Made by a program: the position numbers and the translations under genes. A DNA stretch of 64,000 nt from Rhizobium sp. CF080 (GTDB lineage: Bacteria > Pseudomonadota > Alphaproteobacteria > Rhizobiales > Rhizobiaceae): NCBI RefSeq assembly GCF_000282095.2, contig NZ_AKKC02000004.1, forward strand, positions 620,001 through 684,000. Reading direction: 5' to 3'. The notes below the pieces were generated by a model. That model saw only the letters and a list, made by a program, of their open reading frames with translations. It ran no database searches and was not told the DNA's origin. This document shows positions 19,886-29,147 of the stretch, one piece after another (the stretch's first letter is position 1; each line of letters starts with the position of its first letter).

Positions 19886-21099
19886 AGATTACAGGAGTTC
19901 GTACCTTTCTCATGCATGCCGGCCAGCCGCATCGCTCCAAATGGGCCTCCGACGGTCATGCGAGCCATGTTACCCAGCACAAGCTCGAGGGCACGCGCAA
20001 CTGGCTGTTCCTGAAGATCGACACGGATGAAGGCATTACCGGCATCGGCGAATGCTCCGGCTGGCCGCGCGTCATCGAAACCGCGATCAAGGATCTAGCA
20101 CCCCTTCTGATCGGAGAGGATCCGACCCACATCGAAAAGCTGTGGCAGAAGATGGCGATCGCCATGATGGGCCACGGCATGCTCGGCACGGTCGGTGGCG
20201 GCGCCATGACCGGCATCGACATGGCGCTGTGGGACATCAAGGGCAAGGTGCTCGGCGTGCCGGTCTGGAACCTGCTCGGCGGCAAACTGCGCGACCGCAT
20301 TCCGATCTATTCGCACGCCAACACGGTGGAACAGGCGCTTGCCCTCAAGAACCGCGGCATCAAGGCGTTGAAATGCGGCGGCGTTTCCGATCCCGTCCGC
20401 AAGGTCGCCATGCTGCGCGACGCTGTCGGCGACGAAATGGACATCGCGATCGACCTGCACGGCCCACCGTGGATGACGCCGGCCGATGCCTGCCGCCTGG
20501 TGCGCAAGCTCGAACCCTATGAACTGCTTTGGGTCGAAGACCCGATCGCACCGGACAATGTCGAAGGGTATCGGCGGATTCGCGATGCTGCGCATATTCC
20601 GCTTGCGTCGGGTGAACGTATGGCGACCATTTTCGGGGAGCGTCAGCTCATCGAGGAAGAACTCGTCGACGTCATCCAGCCGGATACGGGACGTGCCGGG
20701 GGCATTACCCAGATGAAGAAGATCGCCGCGATGGCCGAGGCGCATCACATCCAGATGGCGCCGCATTCCGGCTCTCTCGGCCCCGTGGCCGAATATGCCG
20801 CGCTTCACCTTCTGGCGTCGATCCCGAACGCGCTCATGCTCGAGCGTATCGACGACGACTGGGAAGGCCGCGCGAATGTGATCGTACCGCATCCGATCCA
20901 GGAAGGCGGCTCGCTTGCAGTGCCGGACGCGCCCGGCCTCGGCTGCGATATCGACGAAGAATTCGTCGCCCGCTTCCCGAGCGAAGGCAATGTTTCGGTG
21001 CCGGTACAGGAAAGCGCCAGTTCTTACGCACCGGGCACCTATGGCGAACGCCTGTATGTGCAGACGCGCTTGTCACGCCGGCATTACTTCAATACGTGA
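19882..21099 (+). CDS. Enolase-superfamily sugar-acid dehydratase (mandelate racemase/DgoD-like)
   Basis: A 405-residue MR/MLE-fold enzyme. Capping domain in the first 120 residues with GIGECSGWPR; barrel residues Asp191 and His193 (DLHG), a Glu in WVEDPI, a Glu in ASGERM, and His295 (APHSG) with an Asp in QPDTGRAGG. The D-x-H pair and the late Asp-His dyad match the galactonate dehydratase group, which dehydrates aldonic or aldaric acids. Overlaps the ATPase gene by 4 bases. With uronate dehydrogenase and lactonase across the divergent promoter, it likely converts an aldarate to a keto-deoxy acid. Confidence 0.87.
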
Positions 21100-21378
21100 G
21101 GGCAGGCCGAGCATGAAAAATTGATCGGAGGCCTTGTCCGGCCGACCCCAATGAAATGTTGGGATGGATAGTAATTGGAAGACGTGTGCTTCACGACTTC
21201 ATCCAATTCCTATCGACTGATGTGCTGAGGCGTGGCTCGTGCGAGGTTTAGCTCGGGTTTGCAGGGCTAATTTGTTCGATCATAAGGGGTAGGCCAAATG
21301 AGGAACGAAATTCCCCTAATAGTCCGCTTGTACTAGCTCTCGAGGAGCGCACAATCGCCGCATTGGAGGAACTTTTCA

Positions 21379-21633
21379 ATGCGGTACACTCTCATCATCG
21401 CGACCTTGTTCTTCGCAATCGGACCGGTCCTGACATTCGCTTCGAGCGATCATGTCTTGCCGATGCCGACTGTACACGTCCAGAAATCGGATCGGCTGGC
21501 ACGGTCTAACTGTCTGGCTTCCGAGTTCGACTATTGCTCCGGCGGCCCTGTTGCTTGCATGCAAACGCAAAGTGGAGAAGCGAGCCGCTATCTTCGCTGC
21601 TCGAAACTCGCAGTGACCGCGGAGCGACAATAG
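21379..21633 (+). CDS. Small secreted protein of unknown function
   Basis: An 84-residue protein with a clear signal peptide (MRYTLIIATLFFAIGPVLTFA) and GGAGG before the ATG. The mature part of about 63 residues holds four cysteines (one in NCLASEFDYC as a pair, one in VACMQ and one in LRCSK), which could form two disulfides. No family recognised. Stands alone between the sugar-acid locus and the has locus. Confidence 0.5.
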   Translation: MRYTLIIATLFFAIGPVLTFASSDHVLPMPTVHVQKSDRLARSNCLASEFDYCSGGPVACMQTQSGEASRYLRCSKLAVTAERQ

Positions 21634-21987
21634 CCGGAGGCCTTCCGAGGTAATTCTACGGAGGCAACCTAAGTCCGATGCTGTACGGCTGCTGGGCATC
21701 CAGCTATGCCCCCTGTCGGTCGGAGCGAACGTTACGGTGTAGTCCGTGCGCCTCACAAAGGGCGGCAACGTCCTGACAACCTGGGCGGGAACGAGTTACG
21801 CTGTGGACGGTGCCGGCGGTGTCCTTGCGCTAGTGGAACGGCAGGCTCTCAAATCGAGAAACCGGGCTGGCTGCCCGTGGGATAATTCGAAACCATCATA
21901 ACATGAATTAATTACTCATGTTCTATTTGCATGGCGCAACTTCCGACGTATAGAGCTTTCCATCATGTAACGTGGCGATCATGTCCC
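21634..21987. other. 354-bp gap upstream of the hasI sigma-factor gene
   Basis: No gene is supported here. The first 260 bases show no structure I can name. The last part holds the RirA-type inverted repeat at 21900-21922 and the leader of hasI. Confidence 0.5.
21900..21922. promoter_or_regulatory. Iron-responsive operator (RirA/IRO-type box)
   Basis: Perfect 7-bp inverted repeat AACATGA-N9-TCATGTT; the core is TGA (21904-21906), nine bases ATTAATTAC, and TCA (21916-21918). TGA-N9-TCA is the known iron-responsive operator of rhizobia bound by the Fe-S repressor RirA. It lies 66 bp before the chosen hasI start and predicts repression when iron is sufficient. Confidence 0.72.
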
Positions 21988-22500
21988 ATGGGTATGGAAA
22001 ACGACGACATGCGCAGCGGCCTTTATGCCACGCATCGAACTGCCCTGGTGGCCTATGCCGCTTCATTGATGGGGTCCAGGGAAGAAGCCGAGGAGGTTGT
22101 GCAGGACGCATTCTCGAAGCTGTCCCCGGACAGCATCAAGGGGATCGACACGCCAATCGCGTATCTTCGTCGAATTGTCCGAAATCTTGCGTTGAACAGA
22201 CGCCGGCGCCAGAAGTATGAGCTGGCACAAGCGACAGAGCAGGCACCGGATTGGATGCAGCCCCTGAGGGTCTCCACGCCGGAACAGGATGCAGTTTTTA
22301 ACGACCAGGTTCGGCTGATTGCCCAAGAGCTCACCCAGTTCCCCCACCAGACGCGGCTGATCATCGAAATGCATCGGTTTGACGGCTATACGCTTGAAGA
22401 AATTGCCAATCACTTGGGCCTCTCCGTGACCACCGTCCATCGGATCTTGACAAACGCAATGGGTCATTTGACCAAGCGGCTTGCCAGCCGCCTAACCTGA
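21988..22500 (+). CDS. hasI: ECF sigma factor, FecI/HasI type
   Basis: About 170 residues. Region 2 with EEAEEVVQDAFSKL and the DTPIAYLRRIVRNLALNRRRR helix; region 4 with HQTRLIIEMHRFDGYTLEEIANHLGLS (described in parts) and VTTVHRILTNAM for -35 recognition. FecI-type sigma factors switch on an outer-membrane receptor operon. Followed by its FecR partner gene and the heme receptor. The start is uncertain: ATG codons at 21931, 21988 and 21994 share the frame and none has a strong Shine-Dalgarno; 21988 fits the family length. Confidence 0.87.
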   Translation: MGMENDDMRSGLYATHRTALVAYAASLMGSREEAEEVVQDAFSKLSPDSIKGIDTPIAYLRRIVRNLALNRRRRQKYELAQATEQAPDWMQPLRVSTPEQDAVFNDQVRLIAQELTQFPHQTRLIIEMHRFDGYTLEEIANHLGLSVTTVHRILTNAMGHLTKRLASRLT

Positions 22501-22511
22501 ATCAGGCAGGT

Positions 22512-22538
22512 GGAAAAATTTTGCGAGCTATTTGTCTA
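22512..22538 (+). promoter_or_regulatory. Candidate HasI-dependent promoter of hasS
   Basis: GGAAAAA (22512-22518), 12 bases, TTTGTCTA (22531-22538), 41 bp before the hasS start. The same two boxes with the same spacing occur before hasR. GGAAAA-type -35 and TGTC-type -10 elements are typical of FecI-group sigma factors. Confidence 0.65.
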
Positions 22539-22579
22539 AGTAGTCACAAACACAATCTGCTCGCTCACGCCGAGGACTT

Positions 22580-23590
22580 ATGAAGCCGATCGTCCCGAAT
22601 GAAAATGACATGGAGAGGATCCGGGAAGAGGCGGCGACGTGGCTTCTCGATCTGCAGTCGCCTCACTGTCGCGACTTCGACAGATTGAATGCATGGCTGG
22701 AGCAGTCGCCCGTGCATCGTCGGGTGTGGGAAGAAACGCGAACGATGTGGCAAATGCTCGGCTCCGCGCCACTGCATTATGAGCGAGTTAGTTCGCCCCG
22801 TGACGAGGCAGTCCGCAACATCAAGATTTCCTCCGTCCCGCAAAGGTCGCGGTGGAGGTTTGCCAACAAGGTGGTGGTCGGAGGGATCGTCTCCGCCTGT
22901 CTGTGCCTGGCGGCCGTCCTTGCTGTCCCCCGGCTACTGATAAGATGGGAAGCCGATTACCTGACTTCCGCAGGAGAGGTGAGATCGGTGACGCTGGAGG
23001 ATGGCAGCAAGGTGCAGCTGGCTGCGGCCTCCGCGATACGGACCGAATTTACCGCAGGACGCCGAAGGGTCATTTTGCTGGATGGCGAGGCTTTTTTTGA
23101 CGTGACCCACGATGCGGTCAGGCCGTTCGTCGTGAATGCATCCGAAATAGAGGTCGAGGTCCTTGGCACTGCGTTCGACGTGCGGATCGGAGAGGACCAT
23201 GCGGAGGTCGGGTTGGCTCGCGGCTCGGTCCGCGCAACGATATCCGCGAATGGCACGACATCTACCAAGATACTGGTTCCGGGTGACCTCCTGGGCGTCG
23301 ACACCGAGACTGGCGCCATATCCAACGAACAACTTCCCGCAGATGACATTGGAGCCTGGCGCAACGGACGTCTCTTGGTATCTAACGCCAGCATCAACGA
23401 TGTCGTGGCACAGATCCAGCGATATCATCCTGCCTGGATCGTCATCGCCGATACCAATTTCGGTAAGCGCAGGGTGACGGGCGTCTATGACCTTTCCGAT
23501 CCCGACAAAGCTTTAAGAGCTCTCGTTAGCGCCTATGGAGGAAGAGTTCGTGATTTCTCTTCGTTCGTTAGCGTGATCACTCGGCAGTAG
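22580..23590 (+). CDS. hasS: FecR-family anti-sigma/signal-transfer protein
   Basis: A 336-residue inner-membrane protein. Cytoplasmic N-terminal DUF4880-type domain (residues about 10-58: EEAATWLLDLQSP...LNAWLEQSPVHRRVWEE) that binds the sigma factor, one transmembrane helix near 96-118, then the periplasmic FecR domain (GEVRSVTLEDGSKVQL, GEAFFDVTHD, EVEVLGTAFDVR) and a C-terminal STN-like end that contacts the receptor's signalling domain. Encoded right after the sigma gene and before the heme receptor. Confidence 0.9.
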   Translation: MKPIVPNENDMERIREEAATWLLDLQSPHCRDFDRLNAWLEQSPVHRRVWEETRTMWQMLGSAPLHYERVSSPRDEAVRNIKISSVPQRSRWRFANKVVVGGIVSACLCLAAVLAVPRLLIRWEADYLTSAGEVRSVTLEDGSKVQLAAASAIRTEFTAGRRRVILLDGEAFFDVTHDAVRPFVVNASEIEVEVLGTAFDVRIGEDHAEVGLARGSVRATISANGTTSTKILVPGDLLGVDTETGAISNEQLPADDIGAWRNGRLLVSNASINDVVAQIQRYHPAWIVIADTNFGKRRVTGVYDLSDPDKALRALVSAYGGRVRDFSSFVSVITRQ

Positions 23591-23682
23591 CGAAACGCGC
23601 CGATCTGATGGTTTCCTAAAATCTCCCATGCGAGCCTTTTTCGAGGCTTAGTCAGATTTTTCGGGCCATCGCAAAAAAATCC

Positions 23683-23709
23683 GGAAAAAAACTTGTCTCA
23701 ATTTGTCTA
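23683..23709 (+). promoter_or_regulatory. Candidate HasI-dependent promoter of hasR
   Basis: GGAAAAA (23683-23689), 12 bases, TTTGTCTA (23702-23709), 49 bp before the hasR ATG. Boxes and spacing are identical to those before hasS while the spacer sequence differs, so this looks like a conserved element and not a duplication. Confidence 0.68.
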
Positions 23710-23758
23710 GTTTCTGAATCCCCTCGGAGCGGGGCATGTTTGGAGACGTAAGACAGAA

Positions 23759-26392
23759 ATGACTTGTGGGGTTTTGTGTTCATTGGGGGCCAACCGCGCC
23801 GCGGCGTATCTTTGGGGCGGTACGGCATTGGCGGTGCTGCTTTTCGCCGACACCGGTTATACGCAGCAGAGCGAGATCGTCCAGGCAGATCGTGCTGCGC
23901 GACTTTTCGACATCCCTTCGCTGCCAGTTCTGGGCGCGATCAGCGCCTTCAACCGGCAATCTGGTCTGCAAGTTACATTGCCGGCCGGCGTCGGGTCGAA
24001 TGCCAGAACCAATCCCGTAAAAGGCAGCTATCGCCCGGAGGTTGCTCTTGCGCGCATGTTTGAAGGCACGGGCGTGTCGTATGCGATAGGCGATGCGGCG
24101 CAGGCAATCTTAAGCGCTTCCGATGGTACGTCGGGAGAAGCTGCGACGACCCTCCGTCCGATCGTCATCGTGGGCAAAAGCAGGCGCGATGCGACCGCCG
24201 GCGCCGGTTTTCAGGGCACCCCCGATTGGGTGTATGACGAGGCCGGCAGCGTCAGCGTCGTGTCACGGCAGGCCATCCAGAACTCTGCCGCGCGTAACGC
24301 CAACGATGTGCTCGACAACGTTGCCGGCGTTCTGACGAACAGATCGGAATCGCAAAATCCCGGCATCAGCATCAGTGTCCGCGGTCTGCAGGACCAGAAC
24401 CGCGTCGCGACCAGCATCGATGGTGCACGACAGAGTTTTCAACGCACCAGTCATGGTTCCAGCCAACGCGTCTACGTCGATACGGCATTTATCCGTGCAA
24501 TCGAAGTGGAGAAGGGCGGCGTTTCCGGGGTCGGAGGCGCGGGCGCGCTCGGGGGCTCGGTCAATTTTCGCACGATTGAAGCCGACGATATCATCCAGGC
24601 GGACCGCCGGTGGGGCGTTGAGGTCGATGCGACGACCGGAACGAATGCCTATAATTTCAATGGATCGATCGCAGGCGCGGTTCGCCTGTCGGACGATTTC
24701 TCGATCCTCGGCGGCGTCGCGCACAAGAACATCGGCGATTACGAATATGGCAAGAACGGCACGATTACACAGCTCGATGAACTTGGCAGCGGGACCGCCC
24801 GTAACGACGCGGTGATCTTTTCCGGGATGGAGTGGACGACAACGCTCCTGAAAGCAGAAGGAAATCTTTCTGATGACCTCAGTTTCGACCTGAGTTGGAT
24901 GCGCAACGATGCGGATTCCCAGCAGGGCAGTTACGGGGTCGATGACGTGTTGCGTGCCGACGACCAGACTGTCGTCAACGATACAGTCACAGCCTCCTTT
25001 ACGTGGGATCCAGGCTCCGATCTGATCAATCTGCAAGGCCGCCTTTGGTACAATAATCTGAAGAACGACGAGCAGCGGGGCTATGCCGATGGTGCTCTCC
25101 CTCTGACCTATGGGATGGAGAGTTTTGGCGCGAGCCTCGAGAATACCAGCCAAGTCGATACGTCGGTCGGCCTGCTTTCGCTGAACTACGGTTTTGAAGG
25201 GTTCAGGGACAACGGCGAGACCAAAACCCCGGTTCTTCTCGATGAAAACGGCTATGATGGAGCATACGGCTTCAAAGGCGCCAATCCTTCCGGCCAACGC
25301 GACACCCTGAGTGGTTTCGCCAATGCGACCCTGGAACATGGCGACTGGCTCACCTTCACGGGCGGACTACGTTACGACTATTACCGACTGACGGGCTCCA
25401 CCGTCGTCCACGGCTGGGAGCAGACGGTTGTCGGGACGCCCGGCGTAAACTGCCTCCTATGGCGGAACGGAACCTGCTTTCGATGGCAAATCCCTCCGTC
25501 CCAGACCATCGTCAATTCCTATCCGCAATACCCAGTTGATGTTGACATGTCCGGAGGCGCCTGGCTTCCGTCGGCAACCGTCGCCGTGAAGCCCTTCGAC
25601 TGGTTACAGCCATTCGTAAAATATGCCCGCACGTACCGCCCGCCGGCAATTACGGAGGCACTGATTTCGGGTGGCCACCCGCTTGTCGCGCCGCTGGAAA
25701 ACGCGCCGAATCCGTGGCTGAGACCGGAGAGTGCCGACACGTTCGAGATCGGCGCAAATATCACCCAGGATGCCGTCTTTTCCGCCGATGACAGTTTCCG
25801 GATGAAGACCGTGTTGTTCTATCGGAACGTCAAGGACTACATCTCGATGGGCACGATCTTCAACGAACAGGCCGGCCGGCTGTACAATACCCACGTCAAC
25901 CTGGACGGCACCACGCATATGAAAGGCGTCGAGATCGAAGCGAACTATGATGCCGGCGGATATTATATCGGCGGTTCATTCACCTGGCTCCATACCGATT
26001 TCGCCGAGACCTACACCTATCAGGGCGTAGATACCGGTCCCTGGACGGGGGGCGGAACCTATCCTGCTACCCCCGCGATCTTGTTCGCTCCGCCCAAGAC
26101 CAAGTTCACGATCGATGCAGGTGTTCGACTATTGGAGCAGAAGCTCGTGGTGGGCGGTCGGCTCACGCATGTCGGCGGGTCGGAGCCGGCTTATGGGCAG
26201 CTCGTCGGCAATTACCTGACCGAGGACTACACGCTGCTGGATATTTACGGCTCCTACGCGTTCAGCGATAGCGTCAAGCTTCGATTCGCGGTGAACAACG
26301 TTACCGACAAGGCCTATGTCCCATCGCTCGGAACAGCATCGTTTCCGGCACCGGGGCGGACCATGACAGCGTCCCTTAACTTCAAATTCTAA
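23759..26392 (+). CDS. hasR: TonB-dependent heme/hemophore receptor with signalling domain
   Basis: An 877-residue outer-membrane receptor. After a signal sequence comes an STN domain (about residues 40-120), marking a transducer that signals to FecR; then the plug (NDVLDNVAGVLTNR, GISISVRGLQD, GGAGALGGSVNF) and a 22-strand barrel ending in F. The heme-receptor motif pair is present in altered form: YRPP for FRAP and NPWLRPE for NPDL, with His640 (SGGHPL) in the loop between them, the usual place of a heme ligand. GGAGA precedes the ATG. Confidence 0.88.
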   Translation: MTCGVLCSLGANRAAAYLWGGTALAVLLFADTGYTQQSEIVQADRAARLFDIPSLPVLGAISAFNRQSGLQVTLPAGVGSNARTNPVKGSYRPEVALARMFEGTGVSYAIGDAAQAILSASDGTSGEAATTLRPIVIVGKSRRDATAGAGFQGTPDWVYDEAGSVSVVSRQAIQNSAARNANDVLDNVAGVLTNRSESQNPGISISVRGLQDQNRVATSIDGARQSFQRTSHGSSQRVYVDTAFIRAIEVEKGGVSGVGGAGALGGSVNFRTIEADDIIQADRRWGVEVDATTGTNAYNFNGSIAGAVRLSDDFSILGGVAHKNIGDYEYGKNGTITQLDELGSGTARNDAVIFSGMEWTTTLLKAEGNLSDDLSFDLSWMRNDADSQQGSYGVDDVLRADDQTVVNDTVTASFTWDPGSDLINLQGRLWYNNLKNDEQRGYADGALPLTYGMESFGASLENTSQVDTSVGLLSLNYGFEGFRDNGETKTPVLLDENGYDGAYGFKGANPSGQRDTLSGFANATLEHGDWLTFTGGLRYDYYRLTGSTVVHGWEQTVVGTPGVNCLLWRNGTCFRWQIPPSQTIVNSYPQYPVDVDMSGGAWLPSATVAVKPFDWLQPFVKYARTYRPPAITEALISGGHPLVAPLENAPNPWLRPESADTFEIGANITQDAVFSADDSFRMKTVLFYRNVKDYISMGTIFNEQAGRLYNTHVNLDGTTHMKGVEIEANYDAGGYYIGGSFTWLHTDFAETYTYQGVDTGPWTGGGTYPATPAILFAPPKTKFTIDAGVRLLEQKLVVGGRLTHVGGSEPAYGQLVGNYLTEDYTLLDIYGSYAFSDSVKLRFAVNNVTDKAYVPSLGTASFPAPGRTMTASLNFKF

Positions 26393-26404
26393 TGTGATCT
26401 TTGC

Positions 26405-26463
26405 CTGGCCTGTAAACGGCCAGCCGAGGTCAATGAGTTCACGAGATTCCACCTCATGTGGAA
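26405..26463 (+). other. Two hairpins between hasR and hasA
   Basis: CTGGCC (26405-26410) pairs with GGCCAG (26418-26423), and TTCCAC (26447-26452) pairs with GTGGAA (26458-26463). Neither is followed by a T-run. They lie in the 118-bp gap before hasA and may protect or process the hemophore mRNA, which is usually needed in excess of the receptor. Confidence 0.45.
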
Positions 26464-26510
26464 ACGAGGTTCGTCAAGAGGCGAACATGGATCAACCAAG
26501 GAGCAATCAG

Positions 26511-27290
26511 ATGCCTGCAACTATGAACTTAACGGCCTTCAGCAGCGACCTGGTAGGGTATCTCGACATATGGACGGCCAATTTCGGCTATAACAGCAAC
26601 GGCGCCTTCAGCCCCGCCAGTAATCCACATGAGCAGTGGGTGGCGGGCAATGTGGGCGTAGACAGCTCGGCCGTCCTGCTTGAGGGAAGCTTTTCCTACG
26701 CCTCGCCAGGCGGCTTCACGGGGACGCTTGACACACTTGACTTCGGTTGGTCGGCAACCGGTTCCGCGTCATCCGGTTTCGCACTGACTGCTACCGACCT
26801 TTCGATCGACCTGGGCGGGGCTGCGCCGACAGCCGCGTTCAATCAAGCGATCTACATGCTCTCGCATGGCGGAAACTTGACCGGTGGTACGGTTTTCGGT
26901 CAGTCCTTTGACGGTCTCTACGACTATTTTGGTGATGTCGGAACGGTTCAGAACGGAACGAGCTCAGACGATCGTCTCTACAGCTTTGACGGAAACGACG
27001 ATCTCAACGGCGGCGCTGGACGCGATACGTTCGTCTTCGATCGGGATATCGCCGGTTCGCTTGCTTCTTCGATCGGGAACGACAGCGTTTCTGGCTTCGT
27101 GGCCGGCGCCACCGGCGACTTCATCGATCTCTCGGGCCTCGCGAGCACGTCCTTCGATACCTATGCCGAAGTCTTCGCGGCTTCGTCGCAGGTTGGTGCC
27201 GATACGGTTATCAATCTCGGTTCGCTCGGCACGATCACGCTCGAGAGCGTATCCAAGTCCGCTCTGATCTCCGGCAATTTCGTATTCTGA
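26511..27290 (+). CDS. hasA: HasA-like heme hemophore with C-terminal RTX-type secretion domain
   Basis: A 259-residue secreted protein. Residues 1-147 follow the HasA fold: LVGYLDIWTANFG, the strand GSFSY ending in Tyr63 (place of the heme-ligand tyrosine), TLDTLDFG, DLSIDLGG and NQAIYMLSHG. The HasA histidine that supports this tyrosine has no counterpart (Gly68-Phe69); His40 in the first loop is a possible second ligand. Residues 149-259 add an RTX-like block (GGAGRDTFVF) and a serralysin-type tail ending SGNFVF. ATG at 26511 follows AAGGAG; other ATGs lie at 26487 and 26523. No N-terminal signal peptide, as expected for type I export. Confidence 0.82.
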   Translation: MPATMNLTAFSSDLVGYLDIWTANFGYNSNGAFSPASNPHEQWVAGNVGVDSSAVLLEGSFSYASPGGFTGTLDTLDFGWSATGSASSGFALTATDLSIDLGGAAPTAAFNQAIYMLSHGGNLTGGTVFGQSFDGLYDYFGDVGTVQNGTSSDDRLYSFDGNDDLNGGAGRDTFVFDRDIAGSLASSIGNDSVSGFVAGATGDFIDLSGLASTSFDTYAEVFAASSQVGADTVINLGSLGTITLESVSKSALISGNFVF

Positions 27291-27302
27291 CAGGGAACGA
27301 AT

Positions 27303-29147
27303 TTGTCGGTCTCCACACACACCAAGGCGCCGTCGCAGCTTCGTGCTGCGATGGTCGTCCCGACGGCCAGAGCGGCACTCATCGGCCTTGCTGTGATCAG
27401 CGGCGTCGTAAACCTGTTGGCGCTGACCTCGCCCCTGTTCATGCTGCAGGTCTACGATCGCGTTCTCGCGAGCCGCAGCATTCCAACCTTGGTCGGGTTG
27501 AGCATGCTTGCGCTCGGTCTTTATGGAGTCCAGGCGGCACTGGATATTGTTCGATCGCGCATTCTGTTGCGGGTCGGCGAAAGCTTCGATCATCAACTGT
27601 CCGGTCGGGTACATGAAGCCGTCCTGCGGCTTCCCCTGGAAACGAAAATGCCCGGAGACGGGCTGCAGCCTCTCCGCGATTTGGACAATGTCCGAGGTTT
27701 TCTGTCGAGCCAGGGCCCAACGGCGTTTTTCGACCTGCCCTGGATGCCGCTTTATCTGGGCATCTGCTTCGCTTTTCATTTCTGGATCGGGGTCACGGCA
27801 TCGGTGGGTGCGATCACGCTGGTCGCGATGACCGCGTTGACGGATCTTCTCTCTCGCGGACCCACGCGTGAGGCGACCAGACACGGGATGGTGAGAAGTG
27901 CGGCAATGGAAGCGGGGCGTCGCAACGCCGAGGTCGTGCGCGCGCTTGGTCTTCAGCAACGGCTTTCGATGCGCTGGCGCCGGGTCAATCTGGCCTATCT
28001 CGCATCGAACCGCCGGGCCGGTGATGTGGCCGGACAGTTTGGCGCAATCTCGCGTTCGCTTCGGCTTACTCTCCAGTCTGCGATCCTTGGCGTCGGCGCA
28101 TGGCTCGTCATCGAGCAACAGGTGACGGCCGGCATCATGATCGCAAGCTCGATCATGATGGGCCGGGCACTGGCGCCGGTGGATCTCGCCATCGGAAGCT
28201 GGAAACCATTTTTGATGGCGCGACAAAGCTGGGACCGGTTGGGTGGCTTGCTATCGATGATGCCGGAGACGCCGGTCCTGATGGCACTTCCCGCACCGCG
28301 CGAAAGGCTCGCTGTCGAAAACCTGACGATCATTCCTCCTGGTCCCACGAAGACGCCAACAATCACCGGCGTGAATTTCTCCGCGCCGGCAGGAAGCGCC
28401 ATCGGGGTGATAGGACCAAGTGGTTCGGGAAAATCGACGCTGAGCCGCGTTCTCGTCGGTGCCTGGTCCCCGGTCGGCGGGAAGGTGCGGCTCGATGGGG
28501 CCAGCCTCGACCAATGGGACCGCGAGGCTCTGGGGAAACATCTGGGCTACCTTCCGCAAGGCGTCGAGCTGTTCGAGGGGACGATCGGCGAAAATATCGC
28601 GCGGTTCGATCCTGACGCTGATCCGGAAACAATCGTCAATGCTGCTAAAGCGGCAGAGGCCCACGAACTGATCCTCAGGTTCGAAAAGGGCTATGAGACC
28701 GAGATTGGTGAAAACGGCTCGCTTTTGTCCGCCGGTCAGCGTCAGCGGATCGGCCTTGCCCGCGCTCTCTATGGTGATCCTTTTCTTGTCGTCCTGGATG
28801 AGCCGAATGCCAATCTGGACTCGGAGGGCGAGGCGGCAGTCGTCAAGGCAATTGCAAGCATCCGAGCTCGAAACGGAATCGCCATCGTCATTGCCCATCG
28901 GCCAAGCGCCATCGGCGCTGTCGATTTCATCCTGATGATCGATAACGGGCGGATGGCAGCATTCGGCCCGAGAGATGAAATCCTGGCCCGTGTCCTGAAA
29001 GCGCCGGTCCGATCCGCGGCGATCACTTCAGAGCCGCGACCGTTTCAGGTCAGCGGACGCACGGTCGCGCCCTTCAGGGTGGTTGCGGACTCCACCGAAG
29101 AGAGATCGGAAACGGAAGAAAAGGGCGACGCCGATGTCAAGCACTAG
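27303..29147 (+). CDS. hasD: Type I secretion ABC transporter (permease-ATPase)
   Basis: A 614-residue inner-membrane exporter. N-terminal transmembrane domain (about residues 20-310) without a C39 peptidase, then an ATPase with Walker A GPSGSGKST, signature LSAGQRQRIGLARAL and Walker B LVVLDEPNANLD. PrtD/HasD family. It starts at TTG 12 bp after hasA, with AGGGAACGAA upstream, and overlaps hasE by 14 bases. It should export HasA by its C-terminal signal. Confidence 0.9.
   Translation: MSVSTHTKAPSQLRAAMVVPTARAALIGLAVISGVVNLLALTSPLFMLQVYDRVLASRSIPTLVGLSMLALGLYGVQAALDIVRSRILLRVGESFDHQLSGRVHEAVLRLPLETKMPGDGLQPLRDLDNVRGFLSSQGPTAFFDLPWMPLYLGICFAFHFWIGVTASVGAITLVAMTALTDLLSRGPTREATRHGMVRSAAMEAGRRNAEVVRALGLQQRLSMRWRRVNLAYLASNRRAGDVAGQFGAISRSLRLTLQSAILGVGAWLVIEQQVTAGIMIASSIMMGRALAPVDLAIGSWKPFLMARQSWDRLGGLLSMMPETPVLMALPAPRERLAVENLTIIPPGPTKTPTITGVNFSAPAGSAIGVIGPSGSGKSTLSRVLVGAWSPVGGKVRLDGASLDQWDREALGKHLGYLPQGVELFEGTIGENIARFDPDADPETIVNAAKAAEAHELILRFEKGYETEIGENGSLLSAGQRQRIGLARALYGDPFLVVLDEPNANLDSEGEAAVVKAIASIRARNGIAIVIAHRPSAIGAVDFILMIDNGRMAAFGPRDEILARVLKAPVRSAAITSEPRPFQVSGRTVAPFRVVADSTEERSETEEKGDADVKH

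Noticed and set aside
21376..21768. 130-codon minus-strand frame opposite the small secreted protein
   Set aside because: No motif and no Shine-Dalgarno, while the plus-strand gene has a signal peptide and GGAGG.
24263..25339. 358-codon minus-strand open frame inside hasR
   Set aside because: hasR is continuous with clear TonB-receptor motifs on the other strand; the antisense frame has no motif.
26964..28226. 420-codon minus-strand open frame across hasA and hasD
   Set aside because: Both plus-strand genes are well supported; this is a shadow frame rich in Arg, His and Gln.
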